DNA of 64,000 nt from Streptomyces sp. NBRC 110611 (GTDB taxonomy: Bacteria; Actinomycetota; Actinomycetes; Streptomycetales; Streptomycetaceae), in NCBI RefSeq assembly GCF_001590865.1, contig NZ_BBUY01000001.1:426271-490270 (forward strand), in the 5' to 3' direction. Numbering within the stretch: the stretch's first letter is position 1; each line of letters starts with the position of its first letter. The position numbers and the translations under genes are program-made. This document shows positions 41,688 through 49,190 of this stretch, piece after piece. The notes beneath the pieces were generated by a model. That model ran no database searches and had not been told where the DNA came from. It saw only the letters and a list, made by a program, of their open reading frames with translations.

Positions 41688-41891
41688 TCAGTGGCTTTCG
41701 TTGTGGCTGCGGATATCGCGGGCAGCAGCGCAGGCGGCTCGCCAGTCCTTCCGGCTGACCGCTTCGCTACGCCTCTCGTCCGAGACAGCGCACTTCTTAC
41801 AGCCGGGCACCGGGTGGCCTTCGACGAGCCACTGGTCCAGCGGCAGTTGCACGGGGTCTTGGCTGTACCGAATCGGGCTGGTCATGCCCAT
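41688..41891 (-). CDS. CxxC miniprotein (67 aa)
   Basis: Small protein with PVPGCKKCA and a C-terminal DWRAACAAARDIRSH. It is a clear paralogue of the 72-residue protein at 1872-2090, and shares the same order of a short basic N-terminus, WL(V/L)EG, Cys pair and helix. It lies directly downstream of an XRE-DUF5753 regulator on the same strand. The Cys pair may bind metal. Function unknown. Confidence 0.7.
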   Translation of the reverse strand: MGMTSPIRYSQDPVQLPLDQWLVEGHPVPGCKKCAVSDERRSEAVSRKDWRAACAAARDIRSHNESH

Positions 41892-41980
41892 CCGCCCTTC
41901 ATCGCGCGTCGTCCCGATGACGACACGCTAGGCAATGACTGGCTCCAGGTCCCAGCCGATTGCACGCGATTGCACGGCAA

Positions 41981-42829
41981 TTACGCGACAGCGTCCATGA
42001 CCGCTGTGATCATCCTCTTAGCCTTCGCGCCGTAGACAGCCATATCGGCCATGGTCGCGAACGCGTCGGCGTACGCCTTGACTTCGCTGGGCTGTGTGAG
42101 CGTGAGGTATCCGGACACCAGCTCAACATTGGCTTGAGCGTTGTCGAAGATGTAGAAGCCTTCGACCGGCATGCGGGTTCGGCCGATCCTGGCCGGCACT
42201 ACCCCGACGCTTACGTTGGGCATCGCTCCGACCGTCAACAGGTGCTCAAGTTGCTCAATCTGCGTGGCAGCCGTGCCCTGCGAGTTGGTCAACGCCGACT
42301 CCTCCATCAGGAACGCGAAACGCTTCTGGCCCTCGTACAACACCCGCTGACGCTCCATACGGACAGCGACCGCGTCCGCTACGTCATCGACCGCAACGCG
42401 CCTTTGCTGGACGGCGCGGAGGACGTCTTCTGTGTATGCGGAGGTCTGAAGAAGTCCAGGGATGAAGTCCGGCGAGTAGTCCCGGTACCAACGGGTGCGT
42501 TCGAATAGTGGGAGGATTGCTTCTTGGGCACGTCGCAGGCCGCTGCGTTCCATGCGGTGCCACTGAAGCCACATGCCCTCGACGTCTCGTAGAGAGGCTA
42601 AGAGGTCCTGCGCCTGGCCTTCCACGCCGCATGCCCGACACCACGCCAGGATGTCGTCAGCGGAGGGTGAGGTCTTGGCATTGGCGATACGGGACACCTT
42701 CGACGGGTGCCAACCGCACTCCAGTGCCAGCTGTTTGCCTTCCAGGCCGGCATCCCGGCAGATCTCGCTGAGGCGGTCTGCAAGTACCTGCCGGGCTGCC
42801 TGGGCGCTGGACGATGACGAGACTGCCAT
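41981..42829 (-). CDS. XRE regulator with DUF5753 domain
   Basis: A 282-residue regulator. The N-terminal helix-turn-helix (LEGKQLALECGWHPSKVSRIANAKTSPS) is followed by the DUF5753 effector region (YRDYSPDFIPGLLQTSAYTEDVLR, then MPNVSVGVVP and FYIFDNAQANVELVSG). In Streptomyces, such WhiJ-like proteins act with DUF397 or DUF6879 small proteins in developmental control. Here the DUF6879 gene lies four bases upstream and the CxxC miniprotein downstream, making a probable operon. Confidence 0.9.
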   Translation of the reverse strand: MAVSSSSSAQAARQVLADRLSEICRDAGLEGKQLALECGWHPSKVSRIANAKTSPSADDILAWCRACGVEGQAQDLLASLRDVEGMWLQWHRMERSGLRRAQEAILPLFERTRWYRDYSPDFIPGLLQTSAYTEDVLRAVQQRRVAVDDVADAVAVRMERQRVLYEGQKRFAFLMEESALTNSQGTAATQIEQLEHLLTVGAMPNVSVGVVPARIGRTRMPVEGFYIFDNAQANVELVSGYLTLTQPSEVKAYADAFATMADMAVYGAKAKRMITAVMDAVA

Positions 42830-42832
42830 GGG

Positions 42833-43282
42833 TCAGACGGGCTTGTACTCCTCGTGCGGGGTAGCCCGCTCCCATACGGCTTCGAAGGCGTCGGCGCACA
42901 GCTTCACTACTCGCGGGTCGCTGATGGGTTCCGGGCCGGCCGAGGACCCGTCGCCTGCGAAGTGGTTGAAGTTGCCGCGTGTGCCGTCGAAGATCCAGAA
43001 ATCGTTGCCGTGCAGGGCGATGTCTGACGCGCGCCGACGGGGCAGCCAGCGGACAAGTTCACCGCCTGCGATATTCACCGGGCCTGTCAGGTCGTACTCG
43101 AACCGGCAATAGTCTGAGATGGGTTCGCTGATGATGCGGGCGCGACGCACGACCACTCCGCGGGCCGTTGCTTCCTTCGCCAGCTCTGTCCACGCCTGGT
43201 AGGCGGCGGATGCTTCGTGAGCTCGGCCCCTTGTGGCGCGGGCCCACTCTTCTTCAAACGTCATTGCCACCGTTCGACTCAC
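42833..43282 (-). CDS. DUF6879 family protein
   Basis: A 149-residue cytoplasmic protein matching the DUF6879 pattern seen beside XRE-DUF5753 regulators: FEEEWARATRG near the start, RARIISEPISDYCRFEYDLT, and ALHGNDFWIFDG. GTG 43282 gives the full frame; ATG 43264 (starting MTFEEEW) is an equally likely start and overlaps the upstream gene. It probably interacts with the regulator encoded next to it. Function unknown. Confidence 0.82.
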   Translation of the reverse strand: MSRTVAMTFEEEWARATRGRAHEASAAYQAWTELAKEATARGVVVRRARIISEPISDYCRFEYDLTGPVNIAGGELVRWLPRRRASDIALHGNDFWIFDGTRGNFNHFAGDGSSAGPEPISDPRVVKLCADAFEAVWERATPHEEYKPV

Positions 43283-43556
43283 CCTCGCTTACTTGCTGGG
43301 GGACGTACTGAAGCATCACCTTAGGCAGCCGGATGATCGTCTCGTGATCCGGAACGTCCGTCGAGTGTCCGGGGATTGAGCCGATCTTCTGGCACTCCTT
43401 AACCTCGGACTCTGTGGCCTTGTACGACTGGATCAGCAGGTCTCCGCTGTCCTCGTCCAGCCAGATGGTCGGTGACTCTTTGCCCGGGGTGTTCGGGATG
43501 ATCCCGAGGAAACGCAGTTTCCTACGTGAACTCTCCCTCAGCCGATCTGATTGCAC
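43254..43556 (-). CDS. Hypothetical protein in XRE cluster
   Basis: A 100-residue hydrophilic protein starting at GTG 43556 and overlapping the beginning of the DUF6879 gene. The central part (PTIWLDEDSGDLLIQSYKA, then PDHETIIRLPKVML) looks like a small beta-rich domain. Its repeated presence upstream of DUF6879 genes would be needed to name it; I do not recognise it. Confidence 0.6.
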   Translation of the reverse strand: MQSDRLRESSRRKLRFLGIIPNTPGKESPTIWLDEDSGDLLIQSYKATESEVKECQKIGSIPGHSTDVPDHETIIRLPKVMLQYVPQQVSEGESNGGNDV

Positions 43557-43631
43557 CCGATTGCACGACCATCACCCTGCCGGGTAAGTCCGTCAAGGGC
43601 GCGTAGGCGCGAACGGGCCACGCGCCCGGTC

Positions 43632-43862
43632 TCATGGCTGACCGGGGGTCTCGAGGGTGTCGTTGTGCGAGCCGAACTTCCGGTGTTCGGCGATCTTCAT
43701 GCCGGCGATGACGGCCAGCCCGAACTCCGCCTGATCGCGATGCTTGGAGCACTCCGTAGCCAGCGCTGCACACCGCTCACAGTCCTTTACGGGCTCCGGG
43801 TCGAGGTCTCGCGGACTGTACGGCCAGGGAAGCTCTACGGCCTTCTCCTGGAAGCCACTCAT
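43632..43862 (-). CDS. CxxC miniprotein (76 aa)
   Basis: Small protein with PVKDCERCAAL, then ECSKHRDQAEFGLAVIAGMKIAEHR. The Cys pair after a Pro/Asp-rich N-terminus and the following helix recall the miniproteins at 1872 and 41688, but the match is distant. ATG 43862 overlaps the preceding gene's stop as ATGA, so it is co-translated with the 72-residue protein at 43859. Confidence 0.6.
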   Translation of the reverse strand: MSGFQEKAVELPWPYSPRDLDPEPVKDCERCAALATECSKHRDQAEFGLAVIAGMKIAEHRKFGSHNDTLETPGQP

Positions 43863-44077
43863 CGGCGGGTCACCGCTTCCGGCATCGACTCCAACAACAC
43901 CGCCAGGCGCTCAGCGTCCGCCACGGGCAGGTTCGGCGGGGCGATTCGATCCGGACCGTTTCGGGTAACCGATACGAGTGATGGCTCCGCGTTGAACCCC
44001 ACCCGGCGAAGCGCGTTGTCCAGTCGCTTACGCACATCGCTTGCTGTCTGCCACGCCGCCTGAACTGCCATGGTCAC
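43859..44077 (-). CDS. Small hypothetical protein (72 aa)
   Basis: A 72-residue protein containing ASDVRKRLDNALRRVGF and ADAERLAVLLE. It is the first gene of the minus-strand XRE-associated cluster and overlaps the next gene by four bases. It is divergent from the interrupted XRE-DUF5753 gene at 44201. No family recognised. Confidence 0.6.
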   Translation of the reverse strand: MTMAVQAAWQTASDVRKRLDNALRRVGFNAEPSLVSVTRNGPDRIAPPNLPVADAERLAVLLESMPEAVTRR

Positions 44078-44200
44078 GCTCTCTTGTTGGCCTGTTGGGT
44101 GGTTCCACCGTGCCCGGCCGGGCGTACGCTGAACAGGGGCGGAGTCTTAACTCCGCAGAAGTTAAGGATCAAGATCATCAGTGGGGGGTCGCCTGTGGCA

Positions 44201-45052
44201 ATGGAAGATGACAACGGCCAACCATCCCCACCGATAAGCCTGTTGGGATTCTTCGGATCGCGAGTACTCAAGCTCCGCGCCGAACGAGGTTGGTCGCAGG
44301 GCGAGTTGGCCCACGAGGCGCACGCAACTGGGGCCATGATCAGCTAAGTGGAGAACGCGAAGCGGGTGCCGTCGCTGGACCTTGCCCGTGACCTCGACAC
44401 CGCGTTCGGGGTTGACTTCTTCGCCGAGTTCTACCCCCTTGTTGTGCGGTACGCCTACCCATCATGGTTCTTGCCCTACGTCGAACTTGAGCGCGAAGCC
44501 TCGGTGATTCGATCGTTTCAGAGTCAGGTCATTCCTGGTCTTTTGCAAACGGAGGCGTACGCACGGGCCATGCTCACCCCGGTACGGCCTGACAACTTGG
44601 ATGATCTCGTTGCCGCCCGTATGACACGTCAAGCAATCTTTGAACGGGCAGCACCACCACGTACGTGGTTCATCGTGGATGAACAAGCGCTACGCCGGAA
44701 GATCGGCGGCCCTGACGTCATGGCAGAACAGCTTGAACGCCTCCTCGCGGCAGGCCAAGAACCCCGGATCGTCATTCAGGTGGTGCCGGACGCCATCGCT
44801 GCACACCCAGGGCTGGCCGGGCCCTTCACCCTGCTCACCTTTGACGAAGGAAAGGGCCCGAAGAGCGACGGCCGTAAGCCGCCGCATGACGTGCTGCACG
44901 TGGATGCCTTCTCCCAAGGACGGACAGCTCTGGACGCGACCGAAGTCACAGCAGCAACCCACGCCTATGATCTCCTCAGAAGTTACGCCCTGTCTCCCGA
45001 GGACTCGGCCGTCCTCATTGGTGATCACCTGGAAGGACTGAAAAAGGCATGA
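44201..45052 (+). pseudogene. XRE-DUF5753 regulator interrupted by a nonsense codon
   Basis: The frame from ATG 44201 encodes a helix-turn-helix (SRVLKLRAERGWSQGELAHEA, then GAMIS). TAA at 44345-44347 interrupts it and the frame resumes at once as VENAKRVPSLDLARDLDTAFG, which is the normal continuation of this family (ISKVENAKR). A Lys codon has therefore become TAA. The remainder to 45052 is a full DUF5753 domain (FQSQVIPGLLQTEAYARAML). GTG 44348 could restart translation of the effector domain without the complete DNA-binding domain. Its stop overlaps the DUF397 start. Confidence 0.85.
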
Positions 45053-45258
45053 CCAGCGCAAGCATGCTGCCCATCCGCTGGCGCAAGTCCAGCTACAGCA
45101 GCACTAACGGCGGTGAGTGCATCGAGATCGGGAAGGGAATCACTGGTGTTGTTCCCGTCCGTGACTCCAAGGACCCGCACGGCCCGGCGCTCGTCTTCGA
45201 ACCGTCGGCGTGGTCGTCGTTCGTCGACACCGTCAAGGGTGGGAAGTTCGCTGTCTGA
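45049..45258 (+). CDS. DUF397 small protein
   Basis: A 69-residue protein with the DUF397 signature (IRWRKSSYSS, NGGECIEIG, VPVRDSKDPHGPAL, WSSFVDTVKGGKF). DUF397 proteins (relatives of WhiJ partners and AbaA-linked genes) pair with XRE-DUF5753 regulators in Streptomyces. Its ATG overlaps the preceding regulator's stop as ATGA. The gene is intact although its partner upstream carries a nonsense codon. Confidence 0.9.
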   Translation: MTSASMLPIRWRKSSYSSTNGGECIEIGKGITGVVPVRDSKDPHGPALVFEPSAWSSFVDTVKGGKFAV

Positions 45259-45274
45259 GCGACCAATGACGAAG

Positions 45275-45311
45275 GCGCCCCCACGACCGGCGTAGCCGGA
45301 GGTGGAGGCGC
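45275..45311. terminator. Hairpin between DUF397 and mutase genes
   Basis: GCGCCCCCAC (45275-45284) pairs with GTGGAGGCGC (45302-45311) with one mismatch, and an inner CCGG/CCGG pair extends it. It lies between convergent genes. Confidence 0.5.
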
Positions 45312-45327
45312 TGGCCTTCTGCGTACG

Positions 45328-47010
45328 TCAGATCCCGGCCGCCGTCGACAGGTCGTCCTTGAGGGCTGCGAGTGTGCCCGCTGCTCTGCCGCGGGCCTCG
45401 GGGAGTGCGTTTGCCGACTGCACCGGTACCACGACCTCCAGGTAGCACTTGAGCTTGGGCTCGGTGCCGGAGGGGCGGACCACGATGCGGGCGCTCTCGA
45501 TGCCGGCCTCCGGGGAGCCGGAGAGGTAGTAGCGGAGTCCGTCGGTGGGCGGGAGCGTCTCGGTGCCCTGGCTCAGGTCGTCGGCCCGGGTCACGGACAG
45601 ACCGGCCAGGGTGGTCGGCGGCTGCTCGCGGAGCCGGCGCATGGCGTTCGCGATGAGGGAGAGGTCCTCGACGCGGACGGAGAGCTGGTCGGTGGCGTGC
45701 AGGCCGTGCTCCACCGCGAGGTCGTCCAGGAGGTCGGCGAGGGTCCGGCCGTCCCGCTTGAGCTCGGCGGCCAGCTCGGTGATCAGCAGGGCGGCGGTGA
45801 TGCCGTCCTTGTCGCGGACGCCCTCGGGGTCGACGCAGTAGCCGAGCGCCTCCTCGTAGGCGTACCGCAGGCCGTCCACCCGGGCCAGCCACTTGAAGCC
45901 GGTCAGGGTCTCCTCGTAGGGGAGCGAGGCGGAGCCCGCGATACGGGACATCAGCTGGGAGGAGACGATCGTGGTGGTGAACGTGCCGGTCGCGCCCTTG
46001 CGGACGAGGTGGGCGGCGAGCAGCGCGCCGACCTCGTCGCCGCGCAGCATCCGCCAGCCGTCCGGCGTACCGGGCGCCGGGACGGCGACGGCACAGCGGT
46101 CCGCGTCGGGGTCGTTGGCGATGACGATGTCGACCTCACCGTCGCCCTGGGCGCGGGCGGCGGCGAAGGAGAGGTCCATCGCGCCCGGCTCCTCCGGGTT
46201 GGGGAAGGCGACCGTGGGGAAGTCCGGGTCCGGCTCGGCCTGCTCCGCGACGACCGTGGGGGCCGGGAAACCGGCGCGGGCGAAGGCGGCGAGGAGGGTG
46301 TCCCGGCCGACGCCGTGCATCGGGGTGTAGACGACGTTCAGGTCGCGGGGGGAGCCGGGGGTCAGGACGGCGTCGGTGCGCGCCAGGTAGGCGGTGAGGA
46401 CGTCGTCGTCGAGGGTCTCCCAGCCGGACTCGGGGCGCGGTACGTCCGTGAGGGAATGTACGGCGGCGATCTCGGCGGCGATCTCGCCGTCCGCGGGCGG
46501 CACGATCTGCGAGCCGTCGCCGAGGTAGACCTTGTAGCCGTTGTCGCGCGGCGGGTTGTGGCTGGCGGTCACCTCGACGCCGGCCACCGCGCCCAGGTGC
46601 CTGATCGCGAACGCCAGGACGGGGGTGGGCAGCGGGCGGGGCAGCAGCGCGGCGCGCAGGCCCGCGCCGACCATCACGGCCGCGGTGTCCCGTGCGAAGT
46701 CGGCGCTCTTGTAGCGCGCGTCGTAACCGATCACGACCAGGCCGGAGCCCTGGCCCTTCGCCTTGAGGTACGCGGCGAGGCCGGCCGCGGCCCGGATGAC
46801 CACCGAGCGGTTCATCCGCATCGGGCCCGCGCCCAGCTCGCCGCGCAGGCCGGCGGTGCCGAACTGGAGAGTGCCGGCGAAACGGACGGCCAGTTCGTCG
46901 GTGTCCTGGGCCGCGATGAGGGCGGACAGCTCGTCCCGGGTCTCCGGGTCGGGGTCCTCGGCCAGCCACGACTGGGCCCGGTCGATGAGGCCCGAGGGAT
47001 CCGTAGCCAC
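45328..47010 (-). CDS. Phosphosugar mutase (phosphomannomutase/phosphopentomutase type)
   Basis: A 560-residue alpha-D-phosphohexomutase-family enzyme. Signatures: FGTAGLRGELG, TASHNPPRDNGYKVY (phosphoserine site), NDPDADRCAVAV (metal site), and RPSGTEPKLK (phosphate binding). GTG 47010 has AGGAG upstream; the upstream frame is repetitive and non-coding. Annotated relatives are called phosphomannomutase, but the location directly downstream of purine nucleoside phosphorylase suggests conversion of (deoxy)ribose-1-phosphate to the 5-phosphate needed by DeoC. That assignment is an inference. Confidence 0.9.
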   Translation of the reverse strand: MATDPSGLIDRAQSWLAEDPDPETRDELSALIAAQDTDELAVRFAGTLQFGTAGLRGELGAGPMRMNRSVVIRAAAGLAAYLKAKGQGSGLVVIGYDARYKSADFARDTAAVMVGAGLRAALLPRPLPTPVLAFAIRHLGAVAGVEVTASHNPPRDNGYKVYLGDGSQIVPPADGEIAAEIAAVHSLTDVPRPESGWETLDDDVLTAYLARTDAVLTPGSPRDLNVVYTPMHGVGRDTLLAAFARAGFPAPTVVAEQAEPDPDFPTVAFPNPEEPGAMDLSFAAARAQGDGEVDIVIANDPDADRCAVAVPAPGTPDGWRMLRGDEVGALLAAHLVRKGATGTFTTTIVSSQLMSRIAGSASLPYEETLTGFKWLARVDGLRYAYEEALGYCVDPEGVRDKDGITAALLITELAAELKRDGRTLADLLDDLAVEHGLHATDQLSVRVEDLSLIANAMRRLREQPPTTLAGLSVTRADDLSQGTETLPPTDGLRYYLSGSPEAGIESARIVVRPSGTEPKLKCYLEVVVPVQSANALPEARGRAAGTLAALKDDLSTAAGI

Positions 47011-47035
47011 GCGATTGCTCCTGCCTGTGAATGCT

Positions 47036-47106
47036 GCGAGTACTGCGAGTACTGGGATGAGCGAGTACTGGGATGAGTACGGGGAGTACGGCGAGTACTG
47101 CGATTG
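47036..47106. repeat. GAGTACTG repeats
   Basis: GCGAGTACTG and variants such as GGGATGAGTACG recur six times between the mutase and the phosphorylase genes. The repeat is imperfect and non-coding. Confidence 0.75.
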
Positions 47107-47153
47107 CAGCGGGTGTCGACTGCGGGGGTGGGGCGGGCGACGGGCCACCGCGC

Positions 47154-47206
47154 GCGCCGGTCCGGCGGACGGTGGCCCGGGCGCCGGTCCGGCGGACGGT
47201 GGCCCG
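47154..47206. repeat. 26-bp direct repeat, two copies
   Basis: A 26-base unit beginning GCGCCGGTCCGGCGG occurs at 47154-47179 and 47181-47206 without mismatch. It lies just after the punA stop. It contains CCGGTCCGG and similar partial palindromes, and may act in termination. Confidence 0.85.
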
Positions 47207-47229
47207 TCCTCGGTGAGATCTTTCGGCTA

Positions 47230-48051
47230 TTAGATCTTGTTGAGGACCTGGCCGAGCAGCTGCCCCATAGCGACCGCGGAGTCACGGCCGGCCTGCAGTA
47301 CCTCTTCGTGGTTGAGCGGCTCGCCCGTCATACCGGCGGCGAGGTTCGTCACCAGCGACAGACCGAGCACCTCGGCACCGGCCTCGCGCGCCGCGATGGC
47401 CTCGAGGACGGTGGACATGCCGACCAGGTCGGCGCCCAGCGTGCGCAGCATCCGGATCTCGGCCGGGGTCTCGTAGTGCGGGCCGGGAAGCTGGGCGTAG
47501 ACGCCCTCCTCCAGGCTCGCGTCGACCTCCTTGCACAGCGCGCGCAGCCGCGGCGAGTACAGGTCGGTGAGGTCGACGAAGTTCGCGCCGGCGATCGGGG
47601 AGGTGGCGGTCAGGTTCAGGTGGTCGCTGATCAGGACCGGCTGGCCGGGGCGCATGCCGTCGCGCAGGCCGCCGCACCCGTTGGTGAGCACGACGGTCTT
47701 GCAGCCCGCGGCGACGGCGGTACGGACGCCGTGCGCGACCGCGGCGACGCCACGGCCCTCGTAGTAGTGGGTGCGGCCCAGGAAGACCAGGGCGCGCTTC
47801 TCGCCCACGCGGTAGGAGCGGATCTTGCCGCCGTGGCCGGCGACGGCCGGCGGCGGGAAGCCGGGCAGCTCGGTGACGGGGAATTCGTGCTCGGGCGCGC
47901 CCAGGGCCTCGGCGGCCGGGGCCCAGCCGGAGCCCATCACCAGGGCGACGTCGTGGGTCTCGGCGCCGGTCAGCTCGCGCAGGCGGGCGGCGGCGTCGGC
48001 GGCGGCGCCCTGCGGGTCGCGCGCGATGTCCGGGGTAACAGATGCGTTCAC
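47230..48051 (-). CDS. punA: Purine nucleoside phosphorylase
   Basis: Phosphorolyses inosine, guanosine and deoxy forms to base plus (deoxy)ribose-1-phosphate. The 273-residue length and motifs [36 protein letters not shown] and [14 protein letters not shown] match the trimeric (mammalian-type, PNPase II) family. GTG 48051 is chosen by family length; the upstream frame crosses the operator. It is followed at 219 bases by the phosphosugar mutase gene. The palindromic operator 25 bases upstream links it to add and deoC. Confidence 0.93.
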   Translation of the reverse strand: MNASVTPDIARDPQGAAADAAARLRELTGAETHDVALVMGSGWAPAAEALGAPEHEFPVTELPGFPPPAVAGHGGKIRSYRVGEKRALVFLGRTHYYEGRGVAAVAHGVRTAVAAGCKTVVLTNGCGGLRDGMRPGQPVLISDHLNLTATSPIAGANFVDLTDLYSPRLRALCKEVDASLEEGVYAQLPGPHYETPAEIRMLRTLGADLVGMSTVLEAIAAREAGAEVLGLSLVTNLAAGMTGEPLNHEEVLQAGRDSAVAMGQLLGQVLNKI

Positions 48052-48075
48052 GCGGACGAGGGTAGCCGTTGTTCG

Positions 48076-48089
48076 CCTACGCGCGTAGA
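48076..48089. promoter_or_regulatory. Nucleoside-regulon operator upstream of punA
   Basis: CCTACGCGCGTAGA with the perfect core CTACGCGCGTAG at 48077-48088, 25 bases before the punA start on the minus strand. Confidence 0.8.
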
Positions 48090-48143
48090 TGACAGACCTC
48101 ACGGCGTGGGGATCGTTGCTTTGTCGTTTCCGACAAACGGCCT

Positions 48144-48165
48144 GGGCGGCTGCGGTCAGCCGCCC
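48144..48165. terminator. Hairpin after toxin-like gene
   Basis: GGGCGGCT (48144-48151) pairs with AGCCGCCC (48158-48165). It lies nine bases after the stop of the 48174 gene on the minus strand. A second inverted repeat TTGTCG-TTTC-CGACAA is at 48121-48136. Confidence 0.6.
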
Positions 48166-48173
48166 ACGCCCCG

Positions 48174-48455
48174 TCATTCGCCTGTGACGTAGATGTCCCT
48201 GTCGTTGAAGACCTCGACAATGAAGATCAGCAGTCGGCCGACGCTGACCGTGTACTCGATCAGGATGTTCTGCGTCAGCCGGATCGTCCGGTCGTCTCCG
48301 GTGGAGCTTATGGGCCGGGACAGGTCGGGGAACGGGTCCTGGGCGAGCATCATGATGCCCTTGTCGAACGCGGCGCGCTGTGATTCATCGAGCCGGTCCC
48401 GCGACGTTGCCGCCTGTTCCGTGTAGTAGACCTGGTAGGCAGTCCTGCCGGTCAT
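48174..48455 (-). CDS. RelE/ParE-like small protein
   Basis: A 93-residue protein with the pattern of the RelE/ParE fold: [24 protein letters not shown] (two helices), then [37 protein letters not shown] (beta strands). No antitoxin gene is found on either side within 50 bases or so, so it is either an orphan or a non-toxic member. ATG 48455 is chosen over an upstream start. Confidence 0.6.
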   Translation of the reverse strand: MTGRTAYQVYYTEQAATSRDRLDESQRAAFDKGIMMLAQDPFPDLSRPISSTGDDRTIRLTQNILIEYTVSVGRLLIFIVEVFNDRDIYVTGE

Positions 48456-48507
48456 CGCGCTCTCCCCTTCGTACGTCAATCGTGTCCGAGTCTAGGGCGG
48501 GGCACCC

Positions 48508-48945
48508 TCAGCAGGGCCTCTTCCGCAGCTCCATCACGTAATCGTGTGGCGCTCCCGCGGACTCCGCCGCGTCGGCGATCTCGCCCAGATAGCGGGCGGA
48601 GGGCAGCCCGCCCTCGTAGCCGTTGAGGACGTAGATCCAGGCCGTTTCGTCGCCGTCGAGGGTGTCGACCCGTACCCGCATCCGCCGGTAGATGTCCAGG
48701 CCGACGCCCTCCCACCGGTCCATGGACTCCTCGTCCATCGGGGCGATGTCGTAGAGCGCGACGAAGAGCTGCGAGTCCGGGTCCTCGACGACCGTCACCA
48801 GGGCGCCTTCCCAGCCCATCTGCTCGCCGCCGAAGGTGAGCCGCCAGCCGTTGAGCCAGCCGGTGCCGCGCAGCGGCGAGTGCGGTGCGCGGCGGGACAT
48901 CAGCCGCGCGTCGAGGTTGCCGGCGTAGGCGGCGTAGAGCGACAT
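48508..48945 (-). CDS. Gamma-glutamylcyclotransferase-like protein
   Basis: A 145-residue protein with the AIG2/GGCT fold. The N-terminal substrate loop reads YAAYAGNLD (family YGTLxxG or YGSN), followed by WLNGWRLTFGG, and DEESMDRWEGV supplies the catalytic Glu region. It would act on gamma-glutamyl compounds, but the actual substrate in actinobacteria is unknown. Stands alone, divergent from the quinone reductase gene. Confidence 0.85.
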   Translation of the reverse strand: MSLYAAYAGNLDARLMSRRAPHSPLRGTGWLNGWRLTFGGEQMGWEGALVTVVEDPDSQLFVALYDIAPMDEESMDRWEGVGLDIYRRMRVRVDTLDGDETAWIYVLNGYEGGLPSARYLGEIADAAESAGAPHDYVMELRKRPC

Positions 48946-49095
48946 GGTTCCGAGGGTACGGGAGGAAGCCCGTCGGGCTCGTGGTACCGCAGGTCCGTGC
49001 AGGGGCAGGGCGGGTCGTACGGGGGGCGCGGCGGGGCGTAGACCCTCCGGGACCCATCCGGCCCGTACGAGGGACGTCGCCGGCCCTGGGGGCGA

Positions 49096-49178
49096 GAGCT
49101 GTCACCGCCCCCCCGGCCGCGAGCTGTCACCGCCCCCGTACGAGAGCCGTCACCGCCCCCGGGCGAGAGCTGTCACCG
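49096..49178. promoter_or_regulatory. Four direct repeats upstream of reductase gene
   Basis: GAGCTGTCACCG occurs at 49096-49107, 49121-49132 and 49167-49178, and as GAGCCGTCACCG at 49144-49155. Spacing is 23-25 bases, close to two helical turns, so all copies face the same side of the DNA. The array ends 12 bases before the ATG at 49191. It may be a regulator-binding array or a tandem duplication. Confidence 0.6.
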
Positions 49179-49190
49179 GCGTGCGGGACA

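Noticed and set aside
45328..48177. Possible mobile element boundaries around the XRE cluster and mutase
   Set aside because: No integrase, transposase or attachment-site repeat was found; the XRE-DUF397 cluster looks accessory, but no borders can be defined.
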